Source: Nocardia higoensis
GTDB taxonomy: Bacteria; Actinomycetota; Actinomycetes; Mycobacteriales; Mycobacteriaceae
Direction of reading: 5' to 3'
Assembly (NCBI RefSeq): GCF_015477835.1
Contig: NZ_JADLQN010000003.1
Coordinates: 434,001-498,000 of the forward strand
DNA length: 64,000 nt
In this document: piece after piece, positions 31,294 to 38,734 of the stretch
How positions within the stretch are numbered: the stretch's first letter is position 1
Layout of the letters: each line of letters starts with the position of its first letter
Made by a program: the position numbers and the translations under genes
Notes under the pieces: model-generated
Database searches by the model: none
What the model was told of the DNA's origin: nothing
What the model saw: only the letters and a program-made list of their open reading frames with translations

Positions 31294-32814
31294 TCACACG
31301 ATCCGGATCAGGATCTCCGAATGTCCGGCCCGGATCACGTCGCCGTCGGCGAGTTGCCAGTCCTGCACCGGTGACCCGTTGACCAACGTGCCGTTGGTCG
31401 AGCCGAGATCGGAGAGCATGGCTGTCTGGCCGTCCCAGCGGACCTCGATATGGCGACGCGAGACGCCGGTGTCGGGCAGCCGGAAGTGCGCATCCTGACC
31501 ACGGCCGATGATGTTCGAACCCTCGCGCAGCTGGTAGGTGCGGCCGCTGCCGTCGTCGAGCTGAAGGGTGGCCGAGTAGCCGGAACCGGCGGCGGGGGCG
31601 CCGCCGTAGGCGGGCGCGGCATAGCCGGCCTGCTGGCCGTAGCCCGGCTGTTGCGGGTAGCCGCCGCCCGGCGCGGGAGCCGGAGCGGGCTGGCCGTAAC
31701 CGGCGCCCGGCTCGTCGGCACCGTAACCGGGTTCGGCGTAACCGGGATCGCGGTAGCCCGGATCGCCGTAGCCGGGCTGGCCGTAGCCGGGCGCGCTCTG
31801 CCCCTGACCGTAGCCGGGCTCGGCGTACCCCTGGTCGCCGTAGCCGCCCTGCTGACCGCCGTAACCCGCACCCTGCCCGTAACCGCCCGGATCGGCGTAG
31901 CCCGGCTGGCCGGCGCCCGGCTGGCCCGCCCCCGGCTGGCCGTAGCCGGGATCGGCATAGGCCTGCTGGCCGCCGCCCTGGGCGTAGCCCTGGTCGCCGC
32001 CGTATCCCGGTTGTTCGTAGCCCTGGTCGCCGTAGCCTTGGTCGCCGTAGCCGGGCCGACCGTAACCGCCGCCCTGCTGTCCGTAGCCGGGTGCGCCGCC
32101 CTGCTGGTAGTCGGCGCCCTGCTGGTAATCGCCACCCTGCTGGTAGTCGTAGCCGTTCTGGTATTCGCCGTATCCCTGACCGGACTCCGGCGCGCGGTAA
32201 TCGCCGCCGCCGTACGGCGCGCCACCGCGGCCGTACTCGTCGGGGTATGCGCCGTTCGGGCCGACGGCGGGACGGCCCGCGGGCGGCGGAGCGTACCCGC
32301 GATTACGTGGATCGGACTCCGCGGGCTCACGGCTCGGGTCGTAGCCAGAGTTCTGCGTCATGGGGCCAGCTCCTGGGTGCGGGTGTGCAGGTCGTTGTGG
32401 CGTGGGTTCTGGGCTCGGGGCCGGGGAGCCCCGGCGACCGACGTCCGGATCGACGCGGCCGCTCGCCCTGAACTGTCCGGTGTGCAGCGTAGGTGATGCC
32501 TCGAACGCTACGTGTACTTCGCCGTAGGTCTGCCACCCTTGATCACGGATGTAGTCCTGGAGATGTTTGGCGAACGCGCGGGTCGTGAGGTCGTGGTCGG
32601 CGTCCAGTTGCTGGTGGTCGGCGGAGTTGATGGTGATCACATAGCTGTTGGGGGCCAACAGGTGACCGCCACCTACGTCCTGCACGTTGTCGGCGGCTTC
32701 GCGCTGCAGCGCAGCCTCGACTTCCTGGGGCACGACGCTGCCTCCGAAGACCCGGGCGAACACGTCACCCACGGCGCCCTGCAGACGACGCTCGAACCGT
32801 GAAACGATGCCCAT
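31294..32814 (-). CDS. fhaA: FHA-domain protein FhaA with Gly/Tyr/Gln-rich linker
   Basis: 506 residues. Residues 1-125 are the DUF3662 domain (MGIVSRFERRLQGAVGDVFARV). Residues ~130-405 are a repetitive linker of GYGQ, PGYG, DQGY and QQGG units. The last ~95 residues are an FHA domain (IIGRGQDAHFRLPD, VSRRHIEV, DLGSTNGTLVNG). In mycobacteria FhaA binds phosphorylated MviN/MurJ and tunes peptidoglycan synthesis. ATG 32814 follows GGGAGG; the frame upstream is non-coding. First gene of the seven-gene kinase/wall operon. Confidence 0.95.
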   Translation of the reverse strand: MGIVSRFERRLQGAVGDVFARVFGGSVVPQEVEAALQREAADNVQDVGGGHLLAPNSYVITINSADHQQLDADHDLTTRAFAKHLQDYIRDQGWQTYGEVHVAFEASPTLHTGQFRASGRVDPDVGRRGSPAPSPEPTPQRPAHPHPGAGPMTQNSGYDPSREPAESDPRNRGYAPPPAGRPAVGPNGAYPDEYGRGGAPYGGGDYRAPESGQGYGEYQNGYDYQQGGDYQQGADYQQGGAPGYGQQGGGYGRPGYGDQGYGDQGYEQPGYGGDQGYAQGGGQQAYADPGYGQPGAGQPGAGQPGYADPGGYGQGAGYGGQQGGYGDQGYAEPGYGQGQSAPGYGQPGYGDPGYRDPGYAEPGYGADEPGAGYGQPAPAPAPGGGYPQQPGYGQQAGYAAPAYGGAPAAGSGYSATLQLDDGSGRTYQLREGSNIIGRGQDAHFRLPDTGVSRRHIEVRWDGQTAMLSDLGSTNGTLVNGSPVQDWQLADGDVIRAGHSEILIRIV

Positions 32815-32868
32815 TGCCGGCCTCCCTTCGGTGAGCGTCTTCCTTCGGTCATTCCCAGCTTGATAACA

Positions 32869-32893
32869 ACGACACGCGCATCGGGCGTGTCGT
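32869..32893. promoter_or_regulatory. Inverted repeat upstream of fhaA (candidate operator)
   Basis: ACGACACGC (32869-32877) and GCGTGTCGT (32885-32893) form a perfect 9-bp inverted repeat with a 7-base spacer, 55 bases before the fhaA start. On the minus strand TTATCA follows directly and could be a -10. Confidence 0.4.
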
Positions 32894-33078
32894 CGAACGG
32901 CCACGTCCACTGCATGATATCCGCGAACCGGCACCGCTGATTCGCTACATCGGTAACTCACGGAAACCCCACAGGGTTCCCGTATCGTCGTTCGGGCCGC
33001 ACACAGGACCGTACAACCATCGCTGAGCTGCCGATTTCATGTCTCACAGATCGGCGTGTTACTGTCTTCGAGTCGCTC

Positions 33079-33161
33079 GGGCGAGTGGCGGAATGGCAGA
33101 CGCGCTGGCTTCAGGTGCCAGTGTCCGAAAGGACGTGGGGGTTCAAGTCCCCCTTCGCCCA
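33079..33161 (+). tRNA. tRNA-Leu (anticodon CAG)
   Basis: 83-base class II tRNA: acceptor GGGCGAG/TTCGCCC with one G-T pair, anticodon stem CTGGC/GCCAG with loop TTCAGGT, long variable arm GTCCGAAAGGAC, T arm GGGGG-TTCAAGT-CCCCC, discriminator A. Confidence 0.98.
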
Positions 33162-33188
33162 CAGAGAGCAGTTCGGTGAACTGTGAGA

Positions 33189-33225
33189 GATGAGGCCGGG
33201 AACCCACCGAGGTCCCGGCCTCATC
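33189..33225 (+). terminator. Hairpin after tRNA-Leu
   Basis: GATGAGGCCGGGA (33189-33201) pairs perfectly over 13 bases with TCCCGGCCTCATC (33213-33225). Only a weak T-rich stretch follows. Confidence 0.7.
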
Positions 33226-33276
33226 TGCGTTCCGGCCCGATCGGGCACCGCCTCGGGAAGCCGGACATATCGAATC

Positions 33277-33282
33277 TAGACT
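33277..33282 (+). promoter_or_regulatory. -10 box for leaderless xthA transcript (candidate)
   Basis: TAGACT ends 8 bases before GTG 33291, and no ribosome site lies between. Confidence 0.6.
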
Positions 33283-33290
33283 CGCCGATC

Positions 33291-34277
33291 GTGCGCATCG
33301 CGACCTTCAACATCAACGGGATTCGTGCGGCGCAGCGCCGTGGGTTCGAGCGGTGGTTGCGTGACCGAGCACCCGATGTGGTCGCGTTGCAGGAGGTCCG
33401 TGCTTCCGCCGCGGCGATTCCGGCCGGAGTGTTCGGTGCGTACCACCTCACCTACGAGCAGGGAACGGTGCCAGGACGCAACGGCGTCGCGATTTTGACC
33501 CGCCACCCGCCGCGGGCGGTGCGTTCGTGGAGCGGCACGGCGCTGCTGCGGGAACCCGGTGGCGATCACGTCGACACGGTGGACCTCGACCCGGTCCCGT
33601 TGGCGCGGGGGCTGCGCGAGTTCGCCGATCAGGGCCGCTATGTCGAGGTCGAGCTCGCGGACGCGCCGATCACCGTGGCGTCGCTGTATCTGCCCAAGGG
33701 CGGGTTGCCCGCGCACCTGCAGAAGCCGGGCCGGATGCGGGAGGCGCCGGACGGGGGTGCCCGCTATCACCGCAAGATGCGATTCCTCGACGCGTACGCG
33801 CGTCAGCTCACCAGGGCGCGGCGCACCGCTCGTGCGCAGGGCAGGGAGCTGCTGTTGATGGGTGACCTCAATATCGCGCACACCCGGCACGATGTGCGGA
33901 ACTGGCGCCGAAGCAATCAGGTCGAGGGGTACCTGCCCGAAGAGCGGGCGTGGTTCGACTCGATCCTGTCCGCGCGCACCCTCGTCGATGTGGTGCGTCT
34001 GCACCATCCGGGCAGCGACGGACCGTATTCGTGGTGGTCCTGGCTCGGGCGGTCCTTCGCCGAGGACGTCGGCTGGCGCATCGACTACCACCTCGCGACG
34101 CCGGCCCTCGCGCGCGCCTCGGTCCGTGCGGGAACCGATCGCGACCCCGCGCCGGACCGCCGGATCAGCGATCACGCGCCGGTGGTCGTGGACTACGACC
34201 TGACGGCCCTCGGGAACCGGGCGGGGGGCGAGCGTGACATTCGTCGCACTGTTGCCCTGGACGATAACCTGTTCTAG
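33291..34277 (+). CDS. xthA: Exonuclease III / AP endonuclease
   Basis: 328-residue metal-dependent DNA repair nuclease that cuts at abasic sites and trims 3' ends. Motifs: IATFNINGIRAAQRRGFERW, LQEVRA (metal Glu), MGDLNIAHTRHDVRNW (Asp/Asn), WRIDYHLA and ISDHAPVVVDY (catalytic Asp/His). It has an unusual insertion (RAVRSWSGTALLREPGG..) in the first half and a ~20-residue C-terminal tail. GTG 33291 directly precedes RIATFN and has TAGACT 8 bases upstream. Its TAG stop overlaps the -10 of the next gene. Confidence 0.92.
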   Translation: MRIATFNINGIRAAQRRGFERWLRDRAPDVVALQEVRASAAAIPAGVFGAYHLTYEQGTVPGRNGVAILTRHPPRAVRSWSGTALLREPGGDHVDTVDLDPVPLARGLREFADQGRYVEVELADAPITVASLYLPKGGLPAHLQKPGRMREAPDGGARYHRKMRFLDAYARQLTRARRTARAQGRELLLMGDLNIAHTRHDVRNWRRSNQVEGYLPEERAWFDSILSARTLVDVVRLHHPGSDGPYSWWSWLGRSFAEDVGWRIDYHLATPALARASVRAGTDRDPAPDRRISDHAPVVVDYDLTALGNRAGGERDIRRTVALDDNLF

Positions 34278-34280
34278 TTT
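34275..34280 (+). promoter_or_regulatory. -10 box overlapping the xthA stop codon (candidate)
   Basis: TAGTTT begins with the xthA stop codon TAG and ends 6 bases before ATG 34287 of the SDR gene, implying a leaderless mRNA. Confidence 0.55.
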
Positions 34281-34286
34281 TTCCTC

Positions 34287-35054
34287 ATGCGTAGATACGA
34301 CGGTCGTCGCGTCCTGGTCACCGGTGCGGGCTCGGGCATCGGACAGGGCATCGCCCTGCGGCTGCTGGCGGAGGGCGCGCAGCTGGTCGCCGCCGACATC
34401 GACTCCGCCGGGCTGGAGCTCACCGCCGAGAAGGCGGGCGAGGACGCCGACCGGCTGCGGTCGGTGCACATCGACATCACCGCCCCGGAATCGGTGGCCG
34501 CCGCCCTCGCGAGCGCGCGCGAATTCCTCGGCGGACTCGACGTCCTGGTCAACGCCGCGGGCATCCTGAAGCCGGCCCGCACCCACGAAATGCCGCTCGA
34601 GGCGTGGAACCAGGTCATCACCGTGAACCTCACCGGCACTTTCCTGGTGACGCAGGCCGCGCTGCCCGCGCTGGTGGAGTCCGGGCGCGGAGTGGTGGTG
34701 AATCTCTCCTCCACCTCGGCCTTCAGCGCCGCGCCCTACCTCGCGGCCTACGCGGCCTCCAAGGGCGGCGTCAACGCTTTCACCCACGCCATCGCGCTGG
34801 AGTACGCCAAGGACGGTCTGCGCGCGGTGAACATCGTGCCCGCGGGCATCACCAGCGGGATCACCACGAAATCGATCATGGATCAGCCCGACGGGGCCGA
34901 TTTCAGTCTCTACGCCCGCCAGGTCGGCTGGCTCGACGGCGGCAAGCTCGGCTCGCCGGAGGACATCGCGGGCGTGGTCGCGATGGTCGCCTCCGACGAC
35001 GGCCGCTACATGACCGGCAGTGAGATTCGCGTCGACGGCGGCGCGCTCATGTGA
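34287..35054 (+). CDS. Short-chain dehydrogenase/reductase (SDR)
   Basis: 255-residue classical SDR. Cofactor motif TGAGSGIG (residues 12-19) followed by ADIDSAG, where Asp favours NAD(H). Structural motif NAAG. Catalytic Ser in NLSSTSAF and Tyr/Lys in YAASKGG. The C-terminus ends MTGSEIRVDGGALM. Substrate unknown; many actinobacterial paralogues exist. Likely leaderless from TAGTTT at 34275. Convergent with the TetR gene, with a shared hairpin. Confidence 0.9.
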   Translation: MRRYDGRRVLVTGAGSGIGQGIALRLLAEGAQLVAADIDSAGLELTAEKAGEDADRLRSVHIDITAPESVAAALASAREFLGGLDVLVNAAGILKPARTHEMPLEAWNQVITVNLTGTFLVTQAALPALVESGRGVVVNLSSTSAFSAAPYLAAYAASKGGVNAFTHAIALEYAKDGLRAVNIVPAGITSGITTKSIMDQPDGADFSLYARQVGWLDGGKLGSPEDIAGVVAMVASDDGRYMTGSEIRVDGGALM

Positions 35055-35070
35055 GTCCGCCGACGAGCCA

Positions 35071-35103
35071 CGGGTGATTCCGCCGCCGCGGGGTCACCCG
35101 TTT
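35071..35103 (+). terminator. Hairpin between convergent SDR and tetR genes
   Basis: CGGGTGA (35071-35077) pairs with TCACCCG (35094-35100), followed by TTT on the plus strand. The 3' arm overlaps the end of tetR. Confidence 0.55.
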
Positions 35104-35789
35104 CGCGTTCGTCCGACCGGCGCCGCCGCGGCCAGCAGCGCCGAGGCGTTCGGTCCGGTCGCCAGGCCGAAGCGCACCAGGTCCAGGGTGCGGGCGATGG
35201 CGGCCGCGCGTTCGTCCGCGGTCAGATGGCTGACCGCCCGGTCGACGATGAGCGAGGCCATCCCGTGCACCGCGGCCCAGGCGGCGTATTCGGCGTCGGG
35301 CCGGTGCGCTGGATCGGTGAAGCCGATCTCGACCAGTTCGTCGAGCACCGCCGAGAGCAGCTTGAAGGCGGGGGCGTTCCATTCGCCGGGGCCGGTGGGT
35401 TCGGGCTTGCTGCAGAACGCGGTGCGGAACAGGCCGGGCTCGCGCTGGGCGAAGGTGATGTAGCCGTGCCCGATCGCCGAGAGCCGGGCCACCGCGTCGG
35501 CCTCGGGTGCCAGCCCGGCGAGCACCTCGCCCATGGCCGCGAACAGGGTCTGCTGCGCCTGCTCCTGCGCGGCGTCGAGCAACTCCTCGTGATTGGTGAA
35601 ATGCCGGTAGGCGGCGGTGGGCGTGACGCCGACACGCCGGGCCGCCGCGCGCACAGTGACCGCCTCCGGGCCGCCGGTCTCCGCGAGTTCCGCAGCGGCT
35701 GTGACCAGGGCGTTCCGTAGGTCTCCATGGTGGTAGGGGCGTGCCTTTTCGGAAGTCGTCACCTTTTCGATGTTGACACCTGTGCACAT
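35094..35789 (-). CDS. TetR family regulator
   Basis: Up to 231 residues. The helix-turn-helix is RAAARRVGVTPTAAYRHFTNHEELLDAA (given here as the motif VGVTPTAAYRHF with its flank), near residues 45-72, and the C-terminal ligand domain resembles TetR_C_33/WHG types. The ATG at 35789 gives MCTGVNIEKVTTSEKARPYH; a GTG at 35762 (VTTSEKARPYHHGDL) fits the family N-terminus better, so the true start may be there. It is divergent from the MmpL transporter, whose expression it probably represses, with inverted repeats at and beside its own start. Confidence 0.88.
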   Translation of the reverse strand: MCTGVNIEKVTTSEKARPYHHGDLRNALVTAAAELAETGGPEAVTVRAAARRVGVTPTAAYRHFTNHEELLDAAQEQAQQTLFAAMGEVLAGLAPEADAVARLSAIGHGYITFAQREPGLFRTAFCSKPEPTGPGEWNAPAFKLLSAVLDELVEIGFTDPAHRPDAEYAAWAAVHGMASLIVDRAVSHLTADERAAAIARTLDLVRFGLATGPNASALLAAAAPVGRTRNG

Positions 35790-35821
35790 GTGGTGGCAAG
35801 TTAACGCCTGCAAAGTTGTCA
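35773..35821. promoter_or_regulatory. tetR-mmpL control region
   Basis: TTGACACC (35773-35780) and GGTGGCAA (35792-35799) form an inverted repeat with one mismatch around TGTGCACATGT. TTGTCA at 35816 is a second similar half-site. TTGACA could also be a -35. It lies between two divergent genes; operator function is inferred. Confidence 0.45.
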
Positions 35822-35852
35822 CACGTAAACATATCCGATCGAAAGGCTCGAG

Positions 35853-38009
35853 ATGTTCGACACCCTGGGCAGATTCATCGTCCGGCGAGCCCGCTGGATC
35901 CTCGTCGCCAGCGTTCTCGCGCTCGTCGCCGGCGCGGCGCTGGGCGTCACCGCCTTCTCGAAGATGGATTCGGGCGGCCAAGAGGATCCCGGCGCCGAGG
36001 CCAGCCGGGCGGCCGCGGCACTCACCGAGCACTACGGCGCGGGCACCGACTATGTGTTCCTGGTCCGGGCGGGCAACGGTGATGTGGACAGCGCCGAGGT
36101 GGCCGAGTTCGGCCGCGACCTCACCCAGGAACTCCGGGCCGACGCCCGGCTCACCGACATCGTGTCCTACTGGGAGACCGGTGCCCCCGCGATGCGATCC
36201 ACCGACGGGGCCGCGGCGGTGATCCTGGCGGGCAACCCGGAGGCGGAGGCCTCCGAGCACGCCGAGCAGATCATCGCCCACTATCGCGGCGACGGGCCGG
36301 TCGCCCGAGTCCAGGTAGGCGGCTTCGATCCGACCTTCCACGCCATCAGCTCGCAGATCGGCAAGGATCTCGGCCTGGCCGAGGGGATCGCGGTGCCGAT
36401 CATCCTGGCGCTGCTCGTGCTGGCCTTCGGCAATGTGATCGCGGCCCTGCTCGTCCTGCTCACCGGCGGCATCGCGATCCTGGGCACCTTCGCCGAACTG
36501 TCGGTGCTCGGATCGCTCACCGATGTCTCGATCTACGCGGTCAACCTGACCACGGCGCTGGGGCTGGGGCTGGCTGTGGACTACGGGCTGTTGATGGTCA
36601 GCCGCTTCCGTGAGCGCCGGGCCGACGGAGCGCCCACCGGGGAGGCGGTCGTCCTGGCGGTGTCGACCTCGGGGCGCACCATCGCGTTCAGCGCCGCGAC
36701 CGTGGTGGCGGCGTTGTCCTCGCTGGTGATCTTCCCGCAGTACTTCCTGCGCTCCTTCGCGTACGCGGGCATCGGCGTGGTGGCGATCTCCGCGGTCGCC
36801 GCGGTGTTCACCCTGCCCGCGCTGCTGACCGTGCTCGGCGACCGTTCCGACGCACTGCCGATCCCCCGCGTGCGTGGCCTGCGCGGAGACGCGGCGCCGT
36901 CGTGGGCCCGCGTGGCGCGCACGGCGATGCGCAGGCCGCTGCTCACCGGCGTGCCGGTGGTGCTGATCCTGCTGCTGGCCGCCGCGCCGCTGCTCGGGGT
37001 GCGCTTCGGCACGCCCGACGATCGGGTGCTGCCCACCGCCACCGAGGTCAGGCAGGTCGGCGACGCGATGCGCGAGGAGTTCGGCGGCGGGGAGTCGGGC
37101 GCGCTCGCGGTGGTGATCGCGTCACCGGTCACCGGGCAGCCCTTGGCCGACTACGCCGCCGCGCTCTCCCGGGTGGACCGGGTCGGCCAGGTCGATTCCG
37201 CCGCCGGGACATTCGCCGACGGCGCGCTGGTCGCGACCTCTCCGGCGGATCTGCGCTTCGCCCGCCCCGACGCCCAGCGGCTGGACGTGCGCACCGATCT
37301 CGACCGCGATTCCTCCGAGGTCCGTGAACTGGTCGACCGAGTGCGCGCCGTGCCCGCGCCCGCCGGGACCACCGCGTTGGTCGGCGGTGAGGCGGCCGAA
37401 CTGCGAGACAGTCTGGCCTCCATCGGTTCCCGGTTGCCCGCCGCCGTCGCCTGGATCGTGCTGACCACTTTCGTGCTGCTGTTCCTGTTCACCGGCAGCG
37501 TGATCCAGCCGCTGCGGGCGCTGGCGTCCAACGCGCTGAGCCTGGCGGCCACGCTGGGACTGATGGTGCTCGTGTTCCAGGAAGGCTTCCTGTCGGGTCC
37601 GCTCGGGTTCACTCCGGCGCCGCTGGACGTGTCGATGTTGTTGCTGCTGTTCTGCATCACCTTCGGCCTGTCGATGGATTACGAGGTGTTCGTGATCAGC
37701 CGGATCAAGGAACTGCACGACGGCGGAGCGAGCACCGAGACGGCCGTGGTCGAGGGCGTCGCGCGCACCGGCAGGCTGGTCACGACCGCGGCGGCGCTGA
37801 TCTCCATCAGCTTCCTCGCCTTCGTCACCAGCGACGTGCGGTTCATCCAATTCTTCGGACTGGGGGCGGGGCTGGCGATTCTGATCGACGCCACCCTCGT
37901 GCGCGGCGTGCTGGTTCCGGTCACCATGCGCCTGCTCGGCCGCGCGGCCTGGTATGCGCCCCGTCCGTTGCGTTTGGTGCACGCGCGGTTCGGCTTGGCC
38001 GAAGCGTGA
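35853..38009 (+). CDS. MmpL/RND family membrane transporter
   Basis: 718 residues with the two-fold RND layout: helix 1 (residues ~14-34), an external loop, helices 2-6, a second external loop, helices 7-12. The proton-relay Asp-Tyr pairs expected of MmpL proteins are visible in GLGLAVDYGLLMVSRFRER and FGLSMDYEVFVISRIKE. MmpL proteins export lipids or drugs; the smaller size suggests a drug or small-lipid pump rather than MmpL3 (which is ~900+). GAAAGG precedes ATG 35853. Divergent from the TetR gene; followed by a 12-bp hairpin. Confidence 0.92.
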   Translation: MFDTLGRFIVRRARWILVASVLALVAGAALGVTAFSKMDSGGQEDPGAEASRAAAALTEHYGAGTDYVFLVRAGNGDVDSAEVAEFGRDLTQELRADARLTDIVSYWETGAPAMRSTDGAAAVILAGNPEAEASEHAEQIIAHYRGDGPVARVQVGGFDPTFHAISSQIGKDLGLAEGIAVPIILALLVLAFGNVIAALLVLLTGGIAILGTFAELSVLGSLTDVSIYAVNLTTALGLGLAVDYGLLMVSRFRERRADGAPTGEAVVLAVSTSGRTIAFSAATVVAALSSLVIFPQYFLRSFAYAGIGVVAISAVAAVFTLPALLTVLGDRSDALPIPRVRGLRGDAAPSWARVARTAMRRPLLTGVPVVLILLLAAAPLLGVRFGTPDDRVLPTATEVRQVGDAMREEFGGGESGALAVVIASPVTGQPLADYAAALSRVDRVGQVDSAAGTFADGALVATSPADLRFARPDAQRLDVRTDLDRDSSEVRELVDRVRAVPAPAGTTALVGGEAAELRDSLASIGSRLPAAVAWIVLTTFVLLFLFTGSVIQPLRALASNALSLAATLGLMVLVFQEGFLSGPLGFTPAPLDVSMLLLLFCITFGLSMDYEVFVISRIKELHDGGASTETAVVEGVARTGRLVTTAAALISISFLAFVTSDVRFIQFFGLGAGLAILIDATLVRGVLVPVTMRLLGRAAWYAPRPLRLVHARFGLAEA

Positions 38010-38054
38010 TCGCCGCCGCGGAATGGTGAGCCGTGGAAACGGCGATGTGACCCA

Positions 38055-38088
38055 GTGCCCGGCCGACTCGGAAAGGTCGGCCGGGCAC
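38055..38088 (+). terminator. Terminator after the MmpL gene
   Basis: GTGCCCGGCCGA (38055-38066) pairs perfectly with TCGGCCGGGCAC (38077-38088) across a 10-base loop. Confidence 0.75.
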
Positions 38089-38734
38089 GGCCGTGCGGTC
38101 GCAAAAACCCAGGTCGCCGCTTCTATGTAGCGAAGATCACAGTTTGGGTATCCAGTTGCGCGGGTGCTGCTGAGGCGAAAGGTTCGCACTCGGGAGGGGT
38201 GTCACTGGTTACCTTCCGGGAATACCGGCGCACGTGATGTGTGAACCGTCCGAACGGTATGTGGGGACTGAAATCACGGCTTAAACAGACTGCAAGTCTT
38301 TTTTCGGCCCAGAAACTTTCGGCAACTCGTCGATCGTCCGCAAAAGTCCTGGCAGACACGCCAATTGGCAGACATACCGAATTTCTCGGCTGGGTACGGC
38401 TATTTCCGTTCGCGTCCATGGAGAGGTCTATGGCATGGCGCTGCGCGTGCGGGTGCGCAAACGTTCAACCTTGTGCCGGATGCCGTGAAACGGGCAGCCG
38501 CGGCAGGCGCTGAGGGTTAGCTGAATGTGGGGTCACGGAAGCTCGGCAAGGGTTAACTGGATCGTGATCAAACCGTTTGACAATGCCGAGAAGGGGTTGC
38601 ATGGGGGTAACGATTGTGTAGAGTCAACGGCAACGCTGGCCGCAGCTGAGCTGGACTCGCTGCGGCCAGCGGAACTCAAATGGGGGACGCCGCGAGCTAA
38701 TTAGCAGGACGCGGTTGCTGTTTATTATCCCGCC
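38089..38734. other. Gap of unusual composition between mmpL and the SpoIIM-like gene
   Basis: About 645 bases, visibly less GC-rich than the surroundings (especially 38230-38420). Holds a plus-strand frame of 90 codons with a Cys-rich end (GTG 38241 to 38513), the palindrome GCCAATTGGC near 38362, a 13-bp stem hairpin (38634-38671) and GCTAATTAGC near 38695. No gene is confidently supported. Confidence 0.5.
38634..38671. repeat. 13-bp inverted repeat (hairpin)
   Basis: CGCTGGCCGCAGC (38634-38646) is perfectly complementary to GCTGCGGCCAGCG (38659-38671), with a 12-base loop. It is 64 bases downstream of the minus-strand SpoIIM-like gene's stop, so it could terminate that gene, or be part of a small RNA. 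Confidence 0.7.

Noticed and set aside
31600..32300. FhaA repeats as a CRISPR-like or satellite array
   Set aside because: The repeats keep the FhaA reading frame and encode GYG-type units, so they are protein repeats.
38123..38419. 98-codon minus-strand frame in the mmpL-SpoIIM gap
   Set aside because: No ribosome site or family, average composition, and overlaps another non-supported frame.
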